This document shows, piece after piece, positions 42,901 through 51,422 of a stretch of DNA of 64,000 nt; positions within the stretch are counted from its first letter, which is position 1, and every line of letters starts with the position of its first letter. The notes under the pieces were generated by a model. That model had not been told where the DNA came from, did not search any database, and worked only from the letters and a program-made list of their open reading frames with translations. Source of the stretch: CAWCAW01 sp963714125 (GTDB lineage Bacteria; Actinomycetota; Acidimicrobiia; Acidimicrobiales; UBA8190); assembly GCA_963714125.1 (NCBI GenBank), contig OY970234.1, forward strand, positions 3,038,001 to 3,102,000, written 5' to 3'. The translations under genes and the position numbers were made by a program.

Positions 42901-43485
42901 ATGAACAAACGAGAGTTGGCAAAAGCGGTCTCCGTCCAGGCGGACGTGACCCTCAGTACCGTGTCCACCGTCCTCGAGAGCTTCACCCAAGTGGTGACGG
43001 CGGTCGTGGCCAAAGGTGAGCCGGTGGCGATCACCGGGTTCGCCAAGTTCGTGAAGGTCGATCGTCCCGCACGAATGGGTCGCAACCCAGCCACCGGAGA
43101 AACCATCCGGATCAAGGCCTCGAAGAAGGCGCGCATTACGCCCGTCAAGGCCTTCAAGGATGCCGTGATGTCCCCGGGTGGAGCACCCACCTTGAAGAGG
43201 GGTGTGTGGCCGACGAATGACGAGGCGGTACGCGCCGCTGGGAAGACCGTCGTCGCCCCAACCCCCCGTGCCACCAAGACGGCCGCCAGCCCCCGCAAGG
43301 CGACCGCCAAGAAGGCTCCGGCTCGCAAGGCTCCGGCGCGTAAGGCTCCGGCTCGCAAGACGACAGCCAAGAAGGCTCCGGCTCGCAAGGCTCCCGCCAA
43401 GAAGGTCGCCAAGCGGGCCACGCCCGTTCGTCGCACGACCGCCAAGAAGACGACCGCCAAGAAGACGACGGCTCGCCGCCGGTAG
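42901..43485 (+). CDS. HU-family DNA-binding protein with histone-H1-like tail
   Basis: A 194-residue nucleoid protein. Residues 1-90 are HU (MNKRELAKAV, TGFAKFVKVDRPARMGRNPATGETIRI, a beta-arm that inserts in the minor groove). The last ~85 residues are a Lys/Ala/Pro tail of repeated KAPARKAPA and TAKKTTA units, as in mycobacterial HupB. It is followed by a strong hairpin and stands as a single gene. Confidence 0.95.
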   Translation: MNKRELAKAVSVQADVTLSTVSTVLESFTQVVTAVVAKGEPVAITGFAKFVKVDRPARMGRNPATGETIRIKASKKARITPVKAFKDAVMSPGGAPTLKRGVWPTNDEAVRAAGKTVVAPTPRATKTAASPRKATAKKAPARKAPARKAPARKTTAKKAPARKAPAKKVAKRATPVRRTTAKKTTAKKTTARRR

Positions 43486-43490
43486 AGCAA

Positions 43491-43530
43491 CGATCACACC
43501 GGGTCCCGAGGGTGGGACCCGGTGTGATCG
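43491..43530 (+). terminator. Terminator hairpin after the HU gene
   Basis: A perfect 17-base stem (43491-43507 with 43514-43530) with a GAGGGT loop starts 6 bases after the HU stop. No T-tract follows, typical for this GC content. Confidence 0.85.
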
Positions 43531-43750
43531 ACCGGGGCGACCGTCGTCATCCCGGTCGCACGTGGAGCGCCGCCATGGGGGCCGCGTCCACCTGAGAGGT
43601 GGCCTCGAAGTGCCTGCGACAGGCACCCAGGGGCCCGGGGCGGCGTAACCGCGCCTTTTGACATCGCCAGCCGCGGTTTTGTCGCGCCGCCAGGGCCTGA
43701 CACCTCGGCGGGCCCGCACACGTGCTGTGGGCTGCCCACTTGCCCTCCGG

Positions 43751-43778
43751 AATAAAAATAGAGAAATCTATCTTTATT
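43751..43778. promoter_or_regulatory. AT-rich palindromic operator upstream of the SDR/QueA-like operon
   Basis: AATAAAAATAGA (43751-43762) and TCTATCTTTATT (43767-43778) are complementary at 11 of 12 positions around GAAA. This 28-base A+T island sits in GC-rich DNA 40 bases before the SDR start. The symmetry is typical of a dimeric repressor site, and it could also contain the -10. The cognate regulator is unknown. Confidence 0.6.
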
Positions 43779-43818
43779 ACGACGGGAGCCCAGACGGGCG
43801 CCCGAGGAGGTGTGGGCC

Positions 43819-44541
43819 ATGGCCGTTGCCATCGTCACCGGGGGTTCCCAGGGATTGGGGCGGGCGCTGAGTCGGGCGCTAGCGGCCCAAGGGTGGTCAC
43901 TGATCATCGATGCCCGGAGCCCGGCGGACCTGGCTGGGGCCGAGATCGAAGTGCGCCACCAGCTAGTGCCGGAGGCGACCTTGGTGGCCGTGGTCGGAGA
44001 CGTGACTGACCCCACTCACCGAAGGCAGCTCATCGAGGCGGCCGCCTCGCTCGGCGGTCTCGATCTGGTCGTCAACAACGCCAGCACCTTGGGCATGAGC
44101 CCACTGCCCCGCCTCGTTGACCACCCAATCGACGTCCTGCGCCACGTCTACGAGGTCAACGTGGTGGCTCCGTTGGCGCTGATCGCTGACGCCCTCCCCT
44201 CCTTGCGCCGGTCGCCCGATCCTCGTGTGGTGAACGTGACGTCAGATGCATCGGTCGGGGCGTACGAGGGTTGGGGTGGCTATGGATCCTCCAAAGCCGC
44301 CCTCGACCACATCAGCGCGGTACTGGCGGTGGAGGAACCGTCGCTACGGGTATGGGCGGTCGACCCCGGTGACATGAGAACCCAGATGCACCAGGACGCC
44401 TTTGCGGGCGAGGACATCTCGGATCGCCCCTCCCCCGACGCCGTGGCCCCCGGGTTCGTAACCCTCATCGAGTCAGCGCTGCCCAGCGGGCGCTACCGGG
44501 TATCGGAGCTCGTGTCCACCGGCGAGGAGCACCTCTCATGA
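43819..44541 (+). CDS. Short-chain dehydrogenase/reductase
   Basis: About 240 residues. VTGGSQGLGRA cofactor loop, VVNNAS, catalytic Ser in NVTSDASVG and GGYGSSKAAL give a full SDR active site. GAGGAGG lies 8 bases before ATG 43819; the GTG at 43810 overlaps that site and is rejected. The stop overlaps the next start as ATGA, so it is translationally coupled to the QueA-like gene. Confidence 0.9.
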   Translation: MAVAIVTGGSQGLGRALSRALAAQGWSLIIDARSPADLAGAEIEVRHQLVPEATLVAVVGDVTDPTHRRQLIEAAASLGGLDLVVNNASTLGMSPLPRLVDHPIDVLRHVYEVNVVAPLALIADALPSLRRSPDPRVVNVTSDASVGAYEGWGGYGSSKAALDHISAVLAVEEPSLRVWAVDPGDMRTQMHQDAFAGEDISDRPSPDAVAPGFVTLIESALPSGRYRVSELVSTGEEHLS

Positions 44542-45605
44542 CGGCACTTTCCACCCAAGACCGCAGCATCGCCGGGCTCCCCACCTTTGAGCTGCCAGCC
44601 GAGCTGGAGGCGGCGGTTCCCCCTGAGGCCCGCGGCATCACGCGTGATGCGGTGCGGATGCTCGTGGCCTACCGCCACGACGAGGATGCTGTGGTTCACA
44701 GCACCTTTTCCGAGCTACCCCGATTCCTCGACGAAGGCGACGTCATCGTCGTCAACACGTCAGGCACGTTGCCCGCCGCCGTCGACGCCGTCGGACCCGA
44801 CGGAGAAGCCGTGGAGGTGCACCTCTCCACCCGCCTGCCGGCGGGTCTGTGGACCCTGGAGCTGCGTCGTCACGGCGGCCCGCTGCTCGACGCGTCGAGC
44901 CCACAGACCCTCGCCCTTCGAGGCGGCGGCGAGGTCCGGCTGCTGGCGCCGTATTCGTCCTATGGAAGCGGGGTGCGCCTGTGGGTGGCGACCGTCGATA
45001 CGCCTGAGCCCCTGTACACCTACCTCGCCATGCACGGTCGCCCCATTCGCTACGGATACGTACGGGGCAGCTGGCCCATCTCGGCGTACCAGAGCGTCTA
45101 CGCCAACGAGCCGGGCTCAGCCGAAATGCCCAGCGCAGGACGACCGTTCACACCCGAAGTGCTCACCCGATTGGTGGCTCGTGGCATCGGCGTCGTCCCC
45201 ATCGTGCTCCACTGCGGGGTGGCCTCACTGGAGGCCTCGGAACCGCCCTACCCCGAGTACTTCCGGGTCCCGCCGGCGACAGCGCACCGTGTCAACGACA
45301 CTCGCCGCCACGGCGGTCGCGTCGTGGCTATCGGCACCACGGTGGTACGAGCCCTGGAGACGGTGGTGGACTCCAGAGGAAAGCTGCACGGTGGCCAAGG
45401 ATGGACCGAAACAGTGGTGACGCCGGATCACCCCGTCACGTCGGTCAATGGCATGCTCACCGGATGGCACGAGCCCGAGGCATCGCATCTGGCCATGCTC
45501 GAAGCTGTGGCCGGTCGCTCTTTGGTGCAGCGGTCCTACGCGGCGGCCTTGGCCGAGGGATATCTGTGGCACGAATTCGGAGACGTACACCTGGTGCTGC
45601 CCTAG
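44538..45605 (+). CDS. QueA-like S-adenosylmethionine:tRNA ribosyltransferase-isomerase family protein
   Basis: A 355-residue protein with the length and order of QueA: FELPAELEA near the start, EGDVIVVNTSGTLPAAV, YQSVYANEPGSAEMPSAGRPFT, GTTVVRALE and GMLTGWHEPEASHLAMLEAVAG. Conserved QueA NNTRVIPARL is replaced by VNTSGTLPAAV, and LITNFHLP by MLTGWHEP. QueA makes epoxyqueuosine in tRNA, but no other queuosine gene is here. A different tRNA or small-molecule substrate is plausible. Confidence 0.85.
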   Translation: MTALSTQDRSIAGLPTFELPAELEAAVPPEARGITRDAVRMLVAYRHDEDAVVHSTFSELPRFLDEGDVIVVNTSGTLPAAVDAVGPDGEAVEVHLSTRLPAGLWTLELRRHGGPLLDASSPQTLALRGGGEVRLLAPYSSYGSGVRLWVATVDTPEPLYTYLAMHGRPIRYGYVRGSWPISAYQSVYANEPGSAEMPSAGRPFTPEVLTRLVARGIGVVPIVLHCGVASLEASEPPYPEYFRVPPATAHRVNDTRRHGGRVVAIGTTVVRALETVVDSRGKLHGGQGWTETVVTPDHPVTSVNGMLTGWHEPEASHLAMLEAVAGRSLVQRSYAAALAEGYLWHEFGDVHLVLP

Positions 45606-45615
45606 GCGTGCAGCC

Positions 45616-46302
45616 ATGAACGACCCCGGCCCCAGAACCGAAGCCCATGCCGGCACCGGCACCGGCACCGAAGCGCCCCTGGCCACCGTGCCCACCACGC
45701 GCCGGGCCATCCTCATGGCCCTCAAGCGCCATGGGGCCCAACGTGCCCATGACCTGGCCCAGGACCTCGGCATCACGGTGGCCGCCGTGCGCCAACAGCT
45801 TGCTCGCCTCGAAGAAGACGGACTGGTATGCCATCGCCGCCAGCCCGACGGTCGAGGACGTCCTTCGCACGCCTACGAGCTGGCCCCTTTGAGCGAGACA
45901 CTGTTCCCCAAGCGCTACGGGGATCTCACCACCGAGCTCCTCGGCTATCTCGGCGGGCCCAACAGCACCCAAGTCACCGAGCTCTTCGACCAGCGGCGTC
46001 AGCGGCGCCTCGTCGGCGCCCAAGCCCGGCTGGAGCAGATGTCACTCGACGAGAAGGTGGCCGAGCTCACCCGCATCCTCGACGAGGACGGCTACCTCGC
46101 CGACGTGCAGCGCCTCGACGACGGGAGCTGGCTCATCACCGAACACAACTGCGCCATCTTGTCGGTGGCCACCGGCTTCCGCCAAGCATGTTCGAGCGAG
46201 ATCGCCTTCATCCGCGAGGCCCTGCCCGGGGCACACGTGGAGCGGGTGGCCCACCTCATGGATGGCGCCCATATGTGCGCCTACGAGGTGCGTCCGACGT
46301 AG
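45616..46302 (+). CDS. SufR-like winged-helix regulator with Fe-S-binding cysteines
   Basis: About 228 residues. An N-terminal winged helix (RRAILMALKRHGAQRAHDLAQDLGITVAAVRQQLARLEEDGLV) is followed by a helical domain. The C-terminal EHNC, then Cys 13 residues later (QAC), a His, and a final Cys in HMCAYEV match the Fe-S ligand pattern of SufR. SufR represses suf genes when its cluster is intact, but no suf gene lies in this window. A GTG repeat-like Gly/Thr tract is near the N-terminus. It begins 10 bases after the QueA-like stop. Confidence 0.85.
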   Translation: MNDPGPRTEAHAGTGTGTEAPLATVPTTRRAILMALKRHGAQRAHDLAQDLGITVAAVRQQLARLEEDGLVCHRRQPDGRGRPSHAYELAPLSETLFPKRYGDLTTELLGYLGGPNSTQVTELFDQRRQRRLVGAQARLEQMSLDEKVAELTRILDEDGYLADVQRLDDGSWLITEHNCAILSVATGFRQACSSEIAFIREALPGAHVERVAHLMDGAHMCAYEVRPT

Positions 46303-46320
46303 CCGGCGTGCCGCCGGCCC

Positions 46321-46749
46321 TCAATCCTCGGGGGTCGGGACGACCAGTACCGGTACGGGGGAGCGGTGCAGAAGCTTGTGGGGCACCGAGCCCAAGATGG
46401 CGCCCAAGATGGGTCGCTCGCCGCTTCCCCCCACCACGATGACCCGGGCCTGACGCTGCTCGGCCGCTGCCAGCAGGCAGTCGGTGGGGCGCATGGGGAC
46501 CACCAACGGCTCGATGGCCACGCTCGCATCGATCTGGTTGGCGGCAGCCACCGCCTCACCCACCACGCCGTTGCCGAGCACCTCGAGTTGGGCCTTGTAG
46601 TCGGCCGTCTCACCCCCCATGGGGTTGGGCTCGTAGCCGAACACGATGGCAAGCGGGGCATCGAACGCTTTGGCCACCGCCACGGCGACAGCCAGGGCCG
46701 CTTTGGACCCATCCGAGCCGTCGTAGCCGAGGACGATGTCGCCGGCCAT
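46321..46749 (-). CDS. Universal stress protein (UspA family)
   Basis: A 142-residue single Usp domain. DIVLGYDGSDGSKAAL is the N-terminal motif. VVGGSGERPILGAILGSVPHKLLHRSPVPVLVVP carries the G-x2-G-x9-G(S/T) ATP-binding pattern. Its start overlaps the permease stop as TGATG, so it is translated from the same message and may gate or sense the transporter (inference). Confidence 0.92.
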   Translation of the reverse strand: MAGDIVLGYDGSDGSKAALAVAVAVAKAFDAPLAIVFGYEPNPMGGETADYKAQLEVLGNGVVGEAVAAANQIDASVAIEPLVVPMRPTDCLLAAAEQRQARVIVVGGSGERPILGAILGSVPHKLLHRSPVPVLVVPTPED

Positions 46750-48356
46750 CAGTCGGTCACCGGAATCACGCCGGGGGTAAGGGGCGGGGCCGGAGCGTCC
46801 ACGGACTCAGCCACCTCAAGGTCCCGCTTGAAGAAGTCGGGGTGCCCGATTCGCCATATCAACATGAGCGGCACTCCAACGAGCAAGAGGCCAAGACCGA
46901 GCACGACAGGTGGCCCCAGGCCCTTTTTCACATAGAGGTGCCAATGGAAAATATGGAAGCTGAAGTGCAGAGCCGGTATCCATGCCTGAGTCCCCGAGGA
47001 GGAGTTCGCTGGATCCGAATAGTAGAAGATCGCCACCACAAAAAGGACCGCCAAGATGACGCCCCCGAGCAGCGGCGCGAGGCCGATGAAGATGAAGTTC
47101 TTGAAGCTGTCGAAGATGTGATGGCGGTAGTAGATGACGCAGGCGAATCCCGTCAGGCCGTAGTAGAACGCGATACCAAATCCGAGCGCCTCGATGGAGT
47201 TCGCCAGCACGTCGTTGGGACTGATCAAGGTCAGCGACACGTACCACACCACCGAGATCGCCCCGAAGATCAACGTGGAGAACCCTGGGGAAAGGTACTT
47301 GGGCTGGATGTCGGCGAAACGCTTCGGGAACGCCTTGTGCACGGCCATCGACAATGACGACCGAGCGGCGGGCAAGATTGTTGTCTGGGTCGAGGACGAC
47401 GCCGATGTGAGCACGGCGATGATGAGCAGCTTGTTCCACGGTGACCCGAACACTGCGGTCCCGAGTGCGTTCAAGACGTCACCGATGTTGTTCTGGTTGG
47501 TGAGGAAGCCCGTGCCCTTGAAGGACTGTGCGGCGAAGGAGACGACCACGTAGATGGCCAGCAGGACAAGTGTGGACCACAACGCCGCCCGACCGGGCGT
47601 GCGGCGGGTGTCTTTGGCCTCTTCGTTCACACTGACGGCGGTGTCCCAGCCCCAGTAGATGAAGACGGCGAGGAGCATGCCCGCCGACAGCGCCCCGATG
47701 GGATGGATCTTGAACGGGTCCAGCCATTCGATCGATGGTCGGATGCTGTGGGCAATGTGGCCCGTGTACACCTTCACCAGGGCGACGACCGAGAAGACCA
47801 CCAGGATGAGGATCTCGGCGCCAAGTAGGGCCACCTGCGTGGCGGCCGACAGCTCGATGCCGATGTAACAGATGGCCGTCATGACGATGAGCCACACGAC
47901 TCCGACGAAGGTGACCCAGAAGCCTGAGCCCTCGGCCGCGATCCCATGGGCACCGAAGAGCGAGAATGTGTACACGCCGGCGATCGAGGCCAAATTGGGC
48001 ATGACAACGAGGTCGGTGACCAGGATGCCCCAGCCCGCCAACCACCCCGTCTTGGGCCCCATGGCGCGGGTGACCCAGGTGAACGTCGTGCCGCAGTCGG
48101 GGTCGGCGCGGTTGAGGTAGTAGTAGGCGGCCGCGATGAACAGCATCGGCAAAAAGGCGAGCAGCATGACGGCCGGTGACTGGACTCCGACATAAACGGC
48201 CACGAAGCCGAGGGTCGCCGCCAGGCTGTAGGCCGGAGCCGTCGACGCCACTCCGATGACCAGGCTCGTGATCAGGCCCAACGCGCCGGTCTTGAGACCC
48301 TTGCCACCTTCAGGAGCGGCGGCGGCAGTCTCACCGGTACCCGTGATCGTCGTCAT
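46749..48356 (-). CDS. APC-superfamily amino acid/polyamine permease
   Basis: About 535 residues with roughly twelve hydrophobic helices. The first, GALGLITSLVIGVASTAPAYSLAATLG, holds the unwound substrate-binding G-rich stretch of APC transporters. GGAGGGGG lies 8 bases before ATG 48356. It is divergent from the aldehyde dehydrogenase, sharing a 155-base promoter region. The surrounding genes suggest an amine or amino-acid substrate such as putrescine or GABA (inference). Confidence 0.92.
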   Translation of the reverse strand: MTTITGTGETAAAAPEGGKGLKTGALGLITSLVIGVASTAPAYSLAATLGFVAVYVGVQSPAVMLLAFLPMLFIAAAYYYLNRADPDCGTTFTWVTRAMGPKTGWLAGWGILVTDLVVMPNLASIAGVYTFSLFGAHGIAAEGSGFWVTFVGVVWLIVMTAICYIGIELSAATQVALLGAEILILVVFSVVALVKVYTGHIAHSIRPSIEWLDPFKIHPIGALSAGMLLAVFIYWGWDTAVSVNEEAKDTRRTPGRAALWSTLVLLAIYVVVSFAAQSFKGTGFLTNQNNIGDVLNALGTAVFGSPWNKLLIIAVLTSASSSTQTTILPAARSSLSMAVHKAFPKRFADIQPKYLSPGFSTLIFGAISVVWYVSLTLISPNDVLANSIEALGFGIAFYYGLTGFACVIYYRHHIFDSFKNFIFIGLAPLLGGVILAVLFVVAIFYYSDPANSSSGTQAWIPALHFSFHIFHWHLYVKKGLGPPVVLGLGLLLVGVPLMLIWRIGHPDFFKRDLEVAESVDAPAPPLTPGVIPVTD

Positions 48357-48467
48357 CGACAACCCCCTCCGTCGGCGTATGCCTCCGTCGCTTCGGGGCA
48401 TATTCGCAGACATTTTGGCTTCTTACAAGCGAAGTGGTGGGTATTTGGGTAGAGTGCTACTAATTCC

Positions 48468-48498
48468 TTTGTGACACAAACGCTTTGCTTCGGATAAT
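48468..48498 (+). promoter_or_regulatory. Promoter of the aldehyde dehydrogenase gene with overlapping palindrome
   Basis: TTGTGA (48469-48474) and GATAAT (48493-48498) form a near-consensus promoter with an 18-base spacer. TTTGTG-A-CACAAA (48468-48480) is a 13-base perfect palindrome lying over the -35, so a dimeric repressor could block it. The Lrp-type regulator at 52805 is one candidate. Confidence 0.6.
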
Positions 48499-48511
48499 TG
48501 AGAGCAAGCAG

Positions 48512-49966
48512 ATGAGAGAGGTCTCCGTGGCAACGGTCGGCGGTACCGAAATCACCCTCCAGAACTTCGTGGGGGGCGACTTTCGCCCCAGCCGAGGCAA
48601 TGCATACACCGTGGTGGCCCCCGCAACTGGGGAGCCTCTGGCGGAGCTGCGCAGCGCCGACGGGCAAGACGTCGATCTCGCCGTGGCGGCGGCCCGGGCC
48701 GCGCTCGCCACGTGGGAGCGCACCACGCCGGGCGAACGGAGCGCGGCGTTGCTGGCCATGGCGCAGGCCATCGAGGACAACGCCCAGATGTTCAGCGATC
48801 TCGAGTCCCTCAACGTGGGCAAGCCCATCAGCGCCATGGAGGAGGAGATCGCGTTCGCCGTCGACAACCTCCGCTTTTTCGCCGGTGGCGCCCGGCTCCT
48901 CGACGGTCGAGCGGCCGGTGAGTACCTGAGCGGCTACACCTCGATGATCCGGCGCGATCCGGTGGGCGTAGTGGCCTCCATCACGCCGTGGAACTACCCC
49001 CTGATGATGGCGGTATGGAAGGTCGGCCCGGCGTTGGCAGCAGGGTGCACCGTGGTGCTGAAACCCAGCGAGCTCACTCCGCTGTCGACGCTGAAGTTCG
49101 CCGAATTGGTGGCGCCCATACTCCCCTCCGGAGTGCTCAACGTGGTCACCGGGGCCGGCGATGTGGGCGCTGCCCTGGTTGAGCATGGCGACGTGGACAT
49201 GGTGTCGCTGACGGGATCGGTGCCGACCGGCAAGGCCATTGCCGAGGCAGCCAGTCGCACCCTCAAGCGCGTCCACCTCGAGCTCGGCGGCAAGGCGCCG
49301 GTCATCGTCTTCGACGACGCCGATCTCGAGGCTGTGGCCGAAGGAGTGAAGCTGGCGGGCTTCCTCAACGCCGGTCAGGACTGCACGGCGGCGTCTCGGG
49401 TCATCGCCGGGCCCAATGTGCATGACGACGTCGTCGACGCACTGCGTGAAGGGGCGCGGGCCCTCGCCATGGGCGACCCGTCCGACGAAGCGACCGAGCT
49501 CGGCCCATTGGTGTCGCAACGGCAGCGCCATCGCGTGACCGGGTTCGTCGAACGAGCCACGGCGGCCGGAGCGACTGTCGCCACCGGCGGTCGACGTGGG
49601 GACGGGCCGGGCTGGTTCTACGAGCCGTCGGTCCTTTTCGGCGTCGGTCAAGACGATGAGATCGTCCAGCAAGAGGTCTTCGGGCCGGTGGTGACCGTAC
49701 AGCGCATGACCGATGCGGACGAGGCCATCGCCATGGCCAACGGCGTCGACTACGGGTTGGCGGCCAGCGTATGGACCAAGGACGTGGGGCGAGCCATGAA
49801 GGCGGCCGCCGAGCTTCGCTTCGGGACGGTATGGATCAACGATCACATCCCGCTGGTGTCGGAGATGCCCCATGGGGGTTTCAAGCAGTCCGGTTACGGC
49901 AAGGACCTGTCCATGTACGCAATCGAGAGTTACACGGAAGCAAAACACGTGATGGTGAAGTGGTGA
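48512..49966 (+). CDS. Aldehyde dehydrogenase, gamma-aminobutyraldehyde dehydrogenase-like (PatD)
   Basis: About 484 residues. NAD-binding ITPWNYPLMMAVWK, Glu in HLELGGKAPVIVF, catalytic Cys in NAGQDCTAASR and the EVFGPVV motif are all present. GQDCTAA is close to E. coli PatD, which oxidises gamma-aminobutyraldehyde to GABA in putrescine breakdown. Starts at ATG 48512 or GTG 48527 are both possible; the longer track start at 48485 overlaps the promoter and is unlikely. The next gene starts at its stop. Confidence 0.92.
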   Translation: MREVSVATVGGTEITLQNFVGGDFRPSRGNAYTVVAPATGEPLAELRSADGQDVDLAVAAARAALATWERTTPGERSAALLAMAQAIEDNAQMFSDLESLNVGKPISAMEEEIAFAVDNLRFFAGGARLLDGRAAGEYLSGYTSMIRRDPVGVVASITPWNYPLMMAVWKVGPALAAGCTVVLKPSELTPLSTLKFAELVAPILPSGVLNVVTGAGDVGAALVEHGDVDMVSLTGSVPTGKAIAEAASRTLKRVHLELGGKAPVIVFDDADLEAVAEGVKLAGFLNAGQDCTAASRVIAGPNVHDDVVDALREGARALAMGDPSDEATELGPLVSQRQRHRVTGFVERATAAGATVATGGRRGDGPGWFYEPSVLFGVGQDDEIVQQEVFGPVVTVQRMTDADEAIAMANGVDYGLAASVWTKDVGRAMKAAAELRFGTVWINDHIPLVSEMPHGGFKQSGYGKDLSMYAIESYTEAKHVMVKW

Positions 49967-49971
49967 TCGAG

Positions 49972-51393
49972 ATGATTTCAACGAGTGAAACGACGACCGA
50001 GATGACCAGCGACATGACGACCCAACAGCACCTCGACGACGAACGGGTGAGCGCCCGGGCCAAGGAGGTGTTCGCCGTCGAGCACGCGCGGTTGCTGGAT
50101 CGCACATCGCGCTCGCACGACCTCTTCGAGCGGGCCCGACGGACGATGCCCTTGGGTGTGGCCTCGTCGTTCCAAGCCGGTGACCCGTATCCGATCTATC
50201 TGTCGCATGGCAAGGGTGCCGAGGTATGGGACGTCGACGGCGGACGGTATGTCGACTTCCACAACGGCTTCGGTTCCATGGCCGTCGGCCATGCCCATCC
50301 CGCCGTGGCCACTGCCATCGAACACGCCGCCCACAACGGCACGCACTTCGCGGTGACCACCGAGCAAACGGTGTTGCTGGCCGAAGAGCTGTGCCGGCGC
50401 TTTCGCTTGGACCGCGTACGCCTGACCAACTCGGGTACCGAAGCCACCATGGATGCCATCCGCGTGGCGCGGGGGGTGACGGGCCGAGACGTCATCTGCA
50501 AGATCGAAGGCTCGTACCACGGGCACCACGACGCTGTGATGTTCTCGGTGACACCTGGCCTCACCGTGCTCGAGGGCGGCGACGACACCGTTGGCCTCCC
50601 GCCCGCATCCAAGGGCATCCCCACCGGCATGGCGGCCTGGACACTGGCCGTCCCCTTCAATGATCTGGCCGCCATCGAGCGTCTCTTTTCTGATCGGGCC
50701 GACGAGATCGCCTGCTTCATCCTCGAACCCGTGATGATGAACATCGGCATCGTGCTGCCCCAGCCGGGCTATCTCGAGGGAGTGCGGGAGCTCTGCACGC
50801 GCTACGGGGTCGTGCTGATCTTCGACGAGGTGAAATGTGGGGCCACCATCGCGGCCGGCGGTGCCATTGAACGTTTCGGTGTTCAGCCCGACCTGGCCTG
50901 CTTCGCCAAGTCCATCGCCGGTGGAGCGCCCGCCGGCGCCTTCGGCGGGAAGGCCGATCTCATGGACGAGATCGGCAACGGCATCGCCCAGCAAGGAACC
51001 TTCAACGGCAATCCCCTGGCCGCCGCCGCCGCCCTGGCAGCCTTGACCGAGGTGCTGACTCCCGACGCCTATGAGCACTTCAAGCATCTCGGGAATCGTC
51101 TGGCCGAGGGCTGCCAAAAGGCGATCACCGAATCGGGAATCGGCGCCCATGTCATCGACCTCGGGTGCAAGGGGTGCGTCTCGTATCGACGTGAGCCTTT
51201 GGTCGACTACCGGAGCTTCCTCGAGACCAACGCTGACCTGTTCGACGCCTCATGGGCGTGGCTGGTCAACCGCGGCATCTTCATGACCCCGGGCAACGAA
51301 GAGCAGTGGACGTTGTCGGTACAGCACAACGACGGGCACATCGACCAGTTCGTCGACGTGTTCGCCGATTTCTGTTCGACTGTGACGGGATGA
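49972..51393 (+). CDS. Class-III aminotransferase, glutamate-1-semialdehyde aminomutase-like
   Basis: About 473 residues, PLP enzyme. NSGTEATMDAIRVARGVTGRD and KIEGSYHGHHD are GSA-aminomutase-type motifs; the PLP lysine lies in ACFAKSIAGGAPAGAFGG. The order matches HemL relatives, but the operon context (permease, PatD-like, PuuB-like) points to an omega-amine or GABA substrate, not heme synthesis. A GTG at 49963 overlapping the previous stop as GTGA is an alternative start. Confidence 0.9.
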   Translation: MISTSETTTEMTSDMTTQQHLDDERVSARAKEVFAVEHARLLDRTSRSHDLFERARRTMPLGVASSFQAGDPYPIYLSHGKGAEVWDVDGGRYVDFHNGFGSMAVGHAHPAVATAIEHAAHNGTHFAVTTEQTVLLAEELCRRFRLDRVRLTNSGTEATMDAIRVARGVTGRDVICKIEGSYHGHHDAVMFSVTPGLTVLEGGDDTVGLPPASKGIPTGMAAWTLAVPFNDLAAIERLFSDRADEIACFILEPVMMNIGIVLPQPGYLEGVRELCTRYGVVLIFDEVKCGATIAAGGAIERFGVQPDLACFAKSIAGGAPAGAFGGKADLMDEIGNGIAQQGTFNGNPLAAAAALAALTEVLTPDAYEHFKHLGNRLAEGCQKAITESGIGAHVIDLGCKGCVSYRREPLVDYRSFLETNADLFDASWAWLVNRGIFMTPGNEEQWTLSVQHNDGHIDQFVDVFADFCSTVTG

Positions 51394-51422
51394 GCGGGAG
51401 GCCACCGGTCATCTCCCAACCC

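Noticed and set aside
42655..43719. A 354-codon minus-strand ORF over the HU gene
   Set aside because: It is the antisense of the HU lysine-rich tail (giving Leu/Gly/Ala repeats); HU on the plus strand is certain.
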